From an uncultured Myxococcales bacterium (lineage in GTDB: Bacteria > Myxococcota_A > UBA9042 > CAIXZC01), in contig CAITUV010000017.1 of the NCBI GenBank assembly GCA_903895725.1, positions 62,001 to 126,000 on the forward strand: DNA of 64,000 nucleotides, in the 5' to 3' direction. Positions within the stretch are counted from its first letter, which is position 1. Each line of letters opens with the position of its first letter. The notes beneath the pieces were generated by a model. The model did no database searches. It saw only the letters and a program-made list of their open reading frames with translations, and was not told the DNA's origin. This document shows, piece by piece, positions 10,475-18,400 of the stretch. Both the position numbers and the translations under genes were made by a program.

Positions 10475-11611
10475 TCACTTCCTTAGTCGGGCTACGACCT
10501 GGGCGATGATGCGGCCCGCGTGGTCGGCCTCCTCCTGAGTGTTGAAGATCGATGCCGAAATCCGGATGGTTGCGTAGTGCTCGGGAAGGCCGATGGCCTG
10601 AAGGACGTGGCTTCCCTTCTCGCTCTGGGAATGGCAGGCCGAGCCCGCGGATACCACGATGCCTTCTTTCTCGAGGTGAAGCATGAGGTTCTGGGAGAGG
10701 ATTCCCCGCACGCTGACCGAGAGGATGCCGGCCAGGCGGTGTTCCGGGTGGCCGTTGACGCGAAGGTCGGGGATCTCGGCGGTCAGGCGGTCCCGGATAC
10801 CGTCCGTCAGTTCCCGGATGCGGGTGGACAGCTGTCGGCGCTGCCCGTGGAGCAGGTCGGCCGCTGCCGCAAGCCCTGCGATGCCCGGGACATTCTCCGT
10901 GCCCGAGCGGAGCCCCTGCTCCTGGCCTCCACCGAAGATCTGGGGAGAGAGCTCGCATCCCTTGCGGACGAACAGGGCACCGACTCCCTTGGGGGCATGG
11001 ATCTTGTGCCCGGCAACGGCAACCAGGTCGACGGCGCTGTCGGCAAGCTCCAGCGGTTCCTTGCAGAAGAACTGGACCGCGTCCGTGTGGAACAGCAACC
11101 CGGGGTGCCCCTTCTTGACCTGCCGCGCGAGGCGGTGGATGTCCTGGATCGTCCCGATCTCGTTGTTGGCGGCCATGATCGAGACGATGAACGTGTCATC
11201 ATCCACGAGGGAGTGGAGCGCTTCCTCGTCCACGCGGCCGGTGGAATCGACGGGGGCGACCTTCAGCGTGTACCCTTTCTGGACCAGTTGGCGGGCCGCC
11301 TGGAGCACGGCCGGGTGCTCGATGGCCGAGACGACGAGGGTGCGCTTGCGGGTGCGGCTGGCCGCCCCGAAGAGGGCAAGGTTGTCGGCCTCGGTGCCGC
11401 CCGAGGTGAACACGAGCTCTTCCTTGCGGCAGATCAGGACATCGGCCAGGGACTTGCGGGCCGCCTCGACGTGGCGGGCGGCTGCGAGGCCCGGCTCGTG
11501 CGAGGAGGAGGGGTTGGCGTAGTCTTCCTCGAAGCAGCGCTGCATCACGCGCACGACCTCGGGAGCGACCCTCGTGGTGGCCGCATTGTCCAGGTAGATC
11601 ATGGAGGGCAT
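10475..11611 (-). CDS. Cysteine desulfurase (NifS/IscS/NifZ type)
   Basis: PLP enzyme that removes sulfur from cysteine and passes it as a persulfide. 378 residues. Motifs: YLDNAATT at the N-terminus, SGGTEADNLA, the PLP lysine Lys203 in AGHKIHAPKG, and the persulfide Cys326 in SAGSACHS. The short loop before the catalytic Cys and the position beside thiI suggest it is the dedicated sulfur donor of ThiI, as with Bacillus NifZ, rather than the general Fe-S IscS; no iscU or iscA is nearby. The ATG at 11611 is 9 bases after the prs stop, with a weak AGGA ahead; a second ATG three codons in has no ribosome site. Confidence 0.93.
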   Translation of the reverse strand: MPSMIYLDNAATTRVAPEVVRVMQRCFEEDYANPSSSHEPGLAAARHVEAARKSLADVLICRKEELVFTSGGTEADNLALFGAASRTRKRTLVVSAIEHPAVLQAARQLVQKGYTLKVAPVDSTGRVDEEALHSLVDDDTFIVSIMAANNEIGTIQDIHRLARQVKKGHPGLLFHTDAVQFFCKEPLELADSAVDLVAVAGHKIHAPKGVGALFVRKGCELSPQIFGGGQEQGLRSGTENVPGIAGLAAAADLLHGQRRQLSTRIRELTDGIRDRLTAEIPDLRVNGHPEHRLAGILSVSVRGILSQNLMLHLEKEGIVVSAGSACHSQSEKGSHVLQAIGLPEHYATIRISASIFNTQEEADHAGRIIAQVVARLRK

Positions 11612-11620
11612 GGTGACGTC

Positions 11621-12562
11621 CTAGCGGAACAGCTCCGAAATGGAGCGGCCCAGGTGGATTCTCTGGATGGCCTGGCCGAACATCGGGGCAACGGTGAGCA
11701 CCTTCATCTTCTCGGTCTTCTTGTGCTCGGCCGGGATGGTGTCGCAGACGACAATCTCCCGGGCAGGGCTCTTGGTGAGCTTGTCCGCCGCATTTCCGGT
11801 GAGCACGCCGTGGACCGCTCCGCATGCGACCGAGGCGGCCCCCATCTTGAGCAGGAAGTCCATGGCTTCGAGCATGGTGCCGCCGCTGGCGATCTCGTCG
11901 TCGAGCAGGTAGGCATCCTTCCCTTCGATCTCGCCGATGATGTTGCGGGCCTTGGGCTTCTCGTCGTTGCCGTAGCGGCGCTTGTCGATGATGGCGATGG
12001 GCAGGTCGAGGCGGTTGGCGTAGTGGGTGATGTCCTTGATTTCACCGGCATCACTGGCCACGAGCACCGCCTTGCTGAGGTCCTTCTGCTTGAGGTAGTC
12101 GACGATGATGGGTCCGCCGATGAGCTGGTCGGAGGGGATGCGGAAGAACCCCTGGATCTGGGGGCAATGGAGATTCATGGTCAGGAAGCGGTTGGCTCCG
12201 GCCGCTTCGAACAGGTCGGCCATGAGGCGGGCCGAGATGGAGATACGGGGCTGGTCCTTCTTGTCCGACCGGGCATAGGGGAAATAGGGCAGCACCGCGG
12301 TGATCCGTCCGGCCGAGGCATGCTTGAGCGCATCGATCATGATGAGGGCCTCGACGATGTGCTCATTGACCGGCGGGGCCATGGTCTGCACGACGAAGAC
12401 GTCGTCACCCCGGACGTTTTCGAGGATCTTGACCATGATGTTCTCGTTGGAAAACTTCAGGATTTCCCGCTGGCCGGGCGAGATGCCCAGGTTGGCACAG
12501 ATGGCGTTGACGAAGGCCGGATGCGACGAACCCGAGAAGACCTTGAGCGTTCCGTACTTCAC
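11621..12562 (-). CDS. prs: Ribose-phosphate pyrophosphokinase (PRPP synthetase)
   Basis: Makes PRPP from ribose 5-phosphate and ATP for nucleotide, His and Trp synthesis. The start is the GTG at 12562 after GGGAGGG, giving 313 residues, the normal family length; the longer frame to 12703 adds residues foreign to the family. Recognisable segments are VFSGSSHP at the N-terminus, the catalytic region YFPYARSDKKD, MNLHCPQIQGFF and VASDAGEIKD, the flexible loop with KRR, and the PRPP-binding loop DDEIASGGT. That loop differs from the common DDxIDTGGT form: an Ala replaces the second acidic residue. First gene of a probable prs - desulfurase - thiI - methyltransferase operon, preceded by a long leader. 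Confidence 0.93.
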   Translation of the reverse strand: MKYGTLKVFSGSSHPAFVNAICANLGISPGQREILKFSNENIMVKILENVRGDDVFVVQTMAPPVNEHIVEALIMIDALKHASAGRITAVLPYFPYARSDKKDQPRISISARLMADLFEAAGANRFLTMNLHCPQIQGFFRIPSDQLIGGPIIVDYLKQKDLSKAVLVASDAGEIKDITHYANRLDLPIAIIDKRRYGNDEKPKARNIIGEIEGKDAYLLDDEIASGGTMLEAMDFLLKMGAASVACGAVHGVLTGNAADKLTKSPAREIVVCDTIPAEHKKTEKMKVLTVAPMFGQAIQRIHLGRSISELFR

Positions 12563-12882
12563 GGCTGCCCTCCCTCGAAAGGACCGGAGGCCATCCACGG
12601 GCAGCAGGCGGAGCTCGGAGTCTGGATTGCTGGCGGCAGGGATCCGGGGAAGCCATGAGTGCCGCCCCGCCTCTCGGCCTGAGTTCGACCTGAACGCGAG
12701 CAAAACGCTGCGTACAGGCAGTTGCCTTTCTCCGTTCCGTTGCTGGCTGGACAGGGGGAGCCGGCCCGGTTTCGCCGGGTCAACCCAGACCTGTCCGACG
12801 GCCGCCTACGGCAAGGTCGGCCGCGGTCTCGGGGACGGTCTCCAGTGCGTCATTGTCTTCCTCCCAAATCACCAGCCGCATA
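12563..12882 (-). other. Long untranslated leader of prs (320 bases without a gene)
   Basis: Transcription from the promoter at 12880-12908 would give a leader of about 310 bases ahead of the prs GTG. No convincing coding region or tRNA is seen. It contains the hairpin listed separately. Long structured prs leaders are known in other bacteria, but this one does not match a riboswitch class I can name. Confidence 0.5.
12749..12796 (-). other. Stem-loop in the prs leader
   Basis: An outer 7-bp stem (GGACAGG at 12749-12755 with CCTGTCC at 12790-12796) encloses an inner perfect 5-bp hairpin (CCCGG 12765-12769, CCGGG 12775-12779, loop of 5). No U-run follows, so it is not a simple terminator. Confidence 0.45.
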
Positions 12883-12908
12883 TTACAGGGGGGGATCCTT
12901 GGAGTCAA
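12880..12908 (-). promoter_or_regulatory. Candidate promoter of the prs operon, overlapping the ankyrin gene stop
   Basis: On the minus strand TTGACT (12908-12903), a 17-base spacer ending in TG, and TAATAT (12885-12880). The -10 box contains the TAA stop codon of the ankyrin gene. Confidence 0.6.
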
Positions 12909-15432
12909 TCGAATCCTGCCCGACCCCGAGGCAGGATTGGATCTCCTGGTTGCCGGTGCGGGCGGCCAGCCGTCGCAGATCCGGGCCACCAGCAGGCGTC
13001 GGGTCGGCCCCAGCCTCGATGAGGGCACAGGCCGTCTGGGCGGCACCACTTCGGACCGCGGCCGTCAGGGCCGTCCAGCCGGAGCGGTCGGACGCATCCA
13101 GGGATGCCTTGTTTTCCAGCAGGAGGCGGACCAGGGGCAGGTTGCCGCTGTAGGCCGCCAGCATGAGGGGGGTCCACCCGGCTGCATTGCGTACCTCCAC
13201 GTCGGCTCCGGCCTGGAGGAGCCGACGGGCGGCGGGGACGTGACTTCCCTGGACGGCCAGCAGAAGCGGAGAATACGGCGGATTGGCCGCACCGGGGGGA
13301 GTCGAGCCGCCGGCCGGCACGTTGCGCTCGAGGAGCTCGACAATCACCGATTCGGCCCCGCCCGCAGCGGCAAAACAGAGCGCATCCAGGCCCCGGTGGT
13401 CCATGGCAAGCGGATCCGCACCGGCAGCGAGCAGACGCTGCAACACGGCCAGATGCCCTCCGCCTGCGGCCAGGTGAAGCGGCGTCACCCCGGCCCGGTC
13501 GGCCGGAGCGGCGTTGCCCGAGCTGCGAAGGAGCAGCTCAACCGTCGGCACATTCCCTGAAGCTGCCGCCAGGTGAAGAGGGACACGGCCGTCGCTGCGC
13601 TTCGCCTCGGCCCTTGCCCCGGCCGCCAGCAGCAGCTCCACCAGGTCGGGGCGGCCAAAGCGGGCCGCATGGTGCAAGGGGGTTTCACCCCTCGGGTCGG
13701 GACTATCGATGTCTGCACCTGCAGCCAGGAGGAGGCAGGTGGAATCGAGGCTTCCCGCCTGGGCCGCATAGGTCACCGGAGTCTGCCCGGACGAATCCAC
13801 CCCGTCTGCAGGTGCACCGGCCTGAAGGAGAATCCGCAGAACCGCGGGTCCTCCCGACAGGGCCGCAGCGGACAGGGCGTTCAGCCCTCGGGCGGACCTG
13901 CCGGCTTGCAGCCCCCGGCGTTCGAGCACCACCCGGACCACGTCCACGGAGCCGGTCTGGACGGCCAGGCTCAGCAGATTCGATTCCTCCGCCATGCCGG
14001 TGGAGGCTTCGGCATCAAGCAGGAAAGCCATGGTGCGGCCGAAGTCCCTGGGCTGTCGGGCATCTCGGGGGAGTGTGGGCATCCCCGACCCGCCCGAAGG
14101 CTCGAACTGGGGAGCGAGGAACTCGGCCCCGGCCAGAGCCAGATCGATCGGGCTGTTTCCCCGGGCTGTCCTTGCCCCGGCAGAGGCTCCTGCATCGAGC
14201 AGCAGGCTCACGACCTCGGCACAGCCCTGGCGTGAGGCTCTGAGCAGGGCCTTGTCCAGCGGAGAACGCTCCTTCCGGATGGAAGGACCGGCCGGACGAG
14301 CTGGACCGACCAGGCGGGCGATCATTCCGGGTGAGCAGGCCTTTGCGGCCGCCAGGAGCGTTTCTTCGGGATCGGGTCGGTTCGCACAGAGGGAAGAAAG
14401 GGCGGCAAAGCTCTCCGGAAGGTCGTTGAGCACGGCACAGTCCAGGAGGGCAGCGCACTCCTCCTGCCCCGGTGGGTTCGTTTGAAGGAGCTTGGATACC
14501 AGCGCGTCTCGCCGCGCGGCCCTGCGGTCGGCGCACGCGGCAAACCTTAGCGGCGTCCAACCCCGGGCATCGGTTTCCCGGAGTCTTCCTTGTCCTTCGG
14601 TGGCGAGCAGCGCAAGGAGGTCGGGCAGCGCTCCGGCCGCGGCGGCCATGACCGGCGTGATGCCATGGGGGGACGCCGTGAGCGGAACGTCGAGGGAGAG
14701 GAGGTAGCGCGCCAGCTCATCTTGCCCCGCGTCCAGTGCCAGCAGGAGCGGGGAGCGTCCGTCGGGACCCGGCAGCGCCGGATCGGCCCCGGCCTCCACC
14801 AGCAGTCGGGCCAAGGCAGCTGCATCGGGGCGTTCGTCCTTGCAGACCTGGAGCAGGGGCCGCAATCCCTCCACGTCTGCTGCTGACGGGTCGGCACCAT
14901 GGGCCAGGAGGAGGCGGGCGGAGGAGAGCGGTCCCTGGGACAGGGCATGCAGGAGCGGAGTACGTCCCAAAGCATCCGGCCCGTTCGGAGCCGGTGGTTG
15001 GAACCCGGAGATCCTGCCATCGAGCAGCTGTTCGAGCAGGAGGGAGTCCCGGGCCCTGGCTGCGTAGTGGAGCATTCCGGCCCCGTCGGCATCGACGGCA
15101 GCCGGGTCAGCCCCGGCGGCAACCAGCATGGACACGGCATCGCGGCAGCCGGAAGCGGCAGCCGCCAGCAGGAGCGGCGTAGCGTCAGGGGAGGTCAGGC
15201 CGGGATTTCCCCCCTGGTCGAGCCATTGTCTCAGGCCGTCCAGACCGCCTTTGGCAAGGCCTTCGACCAGCGTTGGAAAGGTCACCACGCCATCGCAGTG
15301 CCGGGCTACGGCCCGGGCATCGGGGACGGCTCGGCTGCCGGTCACGGACAGAGGGAAGAGGGGGCCCACCGACGTGGGGTGGGCGCACCCGCACAGGCAC
15401 ACAAGCAGCACGGGCAGCACGCGACCGTTCAT
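12883..15432 (-). CDS. Ankyrin-repeat lipoprotein
   Basis: 849 residues from the ATG at 15432. The open frame continues to 15948, but that part is a shadow of the Cys-rich gene, whereas the ATG at 15432 begins a signal peptide, MNGRVLPVLLVCLCGC, with Cys16 as probable lipid anchor (the Cys at -2 of the lipobox is unusual). Ankyrin repeats fill nearly the whole mature protein. The last third is the most canonical (TPLHHAA, ELLLAAGA, TPLHLAAGGGH, TPLMLAAYSGN); earlier repeats are more diverged and separated by longer loops. Ankyrin arrays bind other proteins, so an envelope scaffold is likely. The gene starts 14 bases after the stop of the Cys-rich lipoprotein gene, so the pair is cotranscribed and probably works together. 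Confidence 0.88.
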   Translation of the reverse strand: MNGRVLPVLLVCLCGCAHPTSVGPLFPLSVTGSRAVPDARAVARHCDGVVTFPTLVEGLAKGGLDGLRQWLDQGGNPGLTSPDATPLLLAAAASGCRDAVSMLVAAGADPAAVDADGAGMLHYAARARDSLLLEQLLDGRISGFQPPAPNGPDALGRTPLLHALSQGPLSSARLLLAHGADPSAADVEGLRPLLQVCKDERPDAAALARLLVEAGADPALPGPDGRSPLLLALDAGQDELARYLLSLDVPLTASPHGITPVMAAAAGALPDLLALLATEGQGRLRETDARGWTPLRFAACADRRAARRDALVSKLLQTNPPGQEECAALLDCAVLNDLPESFAALSSLCANRPDPEETLLAAAKACSPGMIARLVGPARPAGPSIRKERSPLDKALLRASRQGCAEVVSLLLDAGASAGARTARGNSPIDLALAGAEFLAPQFEPSGGSGMPTLPRDARQPRDFGRTMAFLLDAEASTGMAEESNLLSLAVQTGSVDVVRVVLERRGLQAGRSARGLNALSAAALSGGPAVLRILLQAGAPADGVDSSGQTPVTYAAQAGSLDSTCLLLAAGADIDSPDPRGETPLHHAARFGRPDLVELLLAAGARAEAKRSDGRVPLHLAAASGNVPTVELLLRSSGNAAPADRAGVTPLHLAAGGGHLAVLQRLLAAGADPLAMDHRGLDALCFAAAGGAESVIVELLERNVPAGGSTPPGAANPPYSPLLLAVQGSHVPAARRLLQAGADVEVRNAAGWTPLMLAAYSGNLPLVRLLLENKASLDASDRSGWTALTAAVRSGAAQTACALIEAGADPTPAGGPDLRRLAARTGNQEIQSCLGVGQDSIDSKDPPL

Positions 15433-15446
15433 CCGCAGCAACCTGC

Positions 15447-18400
15447 TCAGAGGTCTGACAGGCACATCTTGTACTGGTCGGCGCAGGCCCCGTAGAGCGA
15501 TTCCTTGACGCAGGTGGGGGTGATCTGCCAGCCGCAGGCCTGGAGGACGCACCAGGTCAGATCCTGGAACAGTGCCTTGGAGGAATCCGTGCCGTTTCCG
15601 TAGCACCCGTAGGTGCAGGACGGGGAGAAGTTGCACTGGATGGCACAGTCGACCATCTGCGGGCACTTCGTGGCAGAGGTTCCGCTGCACTGGCCCGTGG
15701 CACTGCACTGCTGTCCGGCCGGGCAGGTACCGCAGGAGCCGCCGCAGCCGTCCGACCCGCACTGCTTTCCGGCGCAGTTGGGGATGCACCCGCCAAAGCA
15801 CATGCCGGTGGCCAGGTTGCAGGCCTGCCCGGGGGGGCAGGTACCGCAGGAGCCGCCGCAGCCGTCCGGCCCGCACTGCTTCTTGACCCCGCCGGTGACG
15901 CAGTTGGGAACGCAGCCGCCGACGCACAGGCCGATGGTGAAGTCGCACTTGGAATTCGGGGGGCAGGTACCGCAGGAGCCGCCGCAGCCGTCGTCACCAC
16001 ACTGCTTCATGGTGCCGTCAGCGTTGAAGCACTGGGGAATGCAGCCGCCGCACTGTGCGCCGCACTGTTCCTTGGCCTCGTTGACGCAGATTTCGTCCCA
16101 CATGGCCTGGCAGCAGTAGGAGTCCATCTGGCAGACACAGGCGACGATGTCGGGGTCGTTGCAGCCGGGGGCGTCGTGGGCCTGGCAGCAGTCACCCTCG
16201 GTGCACTCGCCGCAGTCCCAGGGGCAGTTGCCGCAGTTCTCGTTGGAGTTGCACTGGCCGTCGCCGCAGACACACTGGCCGCAGTCGACGGGGCAGGTCT
16301 CGCAGGTCTCTCCCTGGCCGGGCTGGCACTTGCCGTTGCCGCACATCTTGGTGCCGGTACACTGTCCCCACTGATTGCAGTTCGACCCGGGGGGGCACTG
16401 GCCGCAACTGCCGCCACAGCCGTCGTCACCGCACATCTTCCCGTCGCAGTTGGGGGTGCAGGGGCACCAGGCACCGCACTGCTGCGCCTCGTTGACGCAC
16501 AGCCCGTCCCAGGCCGACTGGCAGCAGAACGGGTCCGTCTCGCACACGCACATCACGACCTCGGGCTGGTCGCAGCCGGGGAAGTCGTGCGGCTGGCAGC
16601 AGTCTCCTTCCTGGCACGGGCAGTCCTGCGGGCAGGAGAAGCAGTCTTCGCCGAGATACGGCTCGCACATCCCGTTACCGCAGTCGTTGGGCTCTTCCAC
16701 GCACACGCCGGCCGGGCCGCACATCATCCCCTGCGGGCAGGTACCGCAGGAGCCGCCGCAGCCGTCGTCACCGCACTGCTTGCCGGTGCACTGGGGGACG
16801 CACACGCACTGTCCCTTGTAGTTGCACACCTGGGTCTTGAGGCAGGTACCGCAGCTTCCGCTGCACCCGTCCGGGCCGCATGTCTTGCCGACGCACTGGG
16901 GAGCGCACAGACAGGTACCGTAGTTGTCGCAGGTGTACCCGCCGGGGCATTCTCCGCAGGTACCGCCGCATCCGTCCGGGCCGCACAGCTTGCCGACGCA
17001 GGCCGGCGTGCAGTTCTGGCAGGCATACCAGAGGTCTTTGCACTCGCCCTGGATGGCTTGTCCGAAGCAACCGTCGGGGGCATTCTCGCCGCACACTTCC
17101 ATGACGCAGCCGATGAGGGCCCACCACTGCGCTTTGGCCGCGGGAGAGGCCTGCTTGTTGCATTCATCCTGGCAGGCCTGGTCGTTGTTGGAGCAGGTCC
17201 AGTAGCACTGCACCAGCTCCTTGCAGCTGAGCGCCGCCACGCAGGCGAAGTTCTTGCACTGGCTTCCGGACGGGCAAAGCCCGCACGAGCCGCCGCATCC
17301 ATCGGAGCCGCACTGCTTGTTCAGGCACGACGGCTTGCAGGTCTGCTCGCAGATGCCGGCCGCGTTGCACGTCGAACCGGCAGGGCAGGTGCCGCAACTT
17401 CCGTTGCAGCCGTCCGTTCCGCACTCCTTGTTCAGGCACATGGGAGTGCATCCGCCGCACTGGGCCTTGCAGTTGGCCACGGCGATGTCGGCACAGAATT
17501 CGTCCCACATGCCGAAGCAGCAGAACGGCTCGTACTGGCAGGTGCACTCCATGACCATGGGCTCGCTGCAGCCGGGATAATCGTGCGCCTCACAGCAGTC
17601 GCCGCCGCAGGGGCAGTCCTGGGGACAGCTCTGGCAGGTTTCTCCCTTGTAGGCTTCGCACGCACCGTTGCCGCAGGCACCGGGGCCGGGCTGGCACTGT
17701 CCGAGCGTGGGATTGCAGTTCTGGCCGGCCGGGCAGGAGCCGCAGCTCCCGTTGCAGCCGTCCGGTCCGCACACCTTGCCAGCGCACTTCGGCATGCAGG
17801 CGCAGTGGCCCGTCGCGCTGCACACCGAGCCGGTGGGGCAGGTGCCGCAGGAGCCGCCACAGCCGTCCGTGCCGCATTCCTTGTCCTGGCACAGCGGCGT
17901 GCACAGGCAGGTGCCGAACGGGTCGCACTGGAAGCCCGTGGGGCACTGGCCGCAATTGAACCCACAGCCGTCCGGTCCGCACTGCTTGCCCATGCAGGTG
18001 GGCGTACAGTTCTGGCAGGCGTTCCACTGCTTGGAGCAGGCACCGGTGAGGGCCTTGCCGTAGCAGGACGGCGAGCCGTTGTTGCCGCATTCGACGGCCA
18101 GGCAGTTGACGAGAGCAACCCACTGATCCTTGGCGGCGGGGGAGGCATTGGCCAGGCAGTCATTCTGGCAGCCCGGGTCCCATTCGCCGCAATTCTGCGT
18201 GCACTCCACCAGCTCGGCGCAGCTCATGGCCTTGACGCACTGTCCGAGGTTGCACTCGAAGCCGGCCTTGCAGGTACCGCAGGAGCCGCCGCAGCCGTCC
18301 GTGCCGCACACCTTGCCGGTGCAGTTGGGCTTGCACACCTGCTGGCAGGCCCCCGTGGCCGTACAGCTATACCCCGGTTCGCACACACCGCAGTTCCCGC

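Noticed and set aside
10520..12658. 712-codon open frame on the plus strand
   Set aside because: Antisense to the desulfurase and prs genes; no features of its own.
12780..12881. 33-codon open frame on the minus strand in the prs leader
   Set aside because: Its ATG overlaps the -10 box of the promoter, so it would lie upstream of the transcript start.
15433..15948. N-terminal 172-codon extension of the ankyrin gene
   Set aside because: It overlaps the Cys-rich gene in another frame; the signal peptide at the ATG at 15432 marks the true start.
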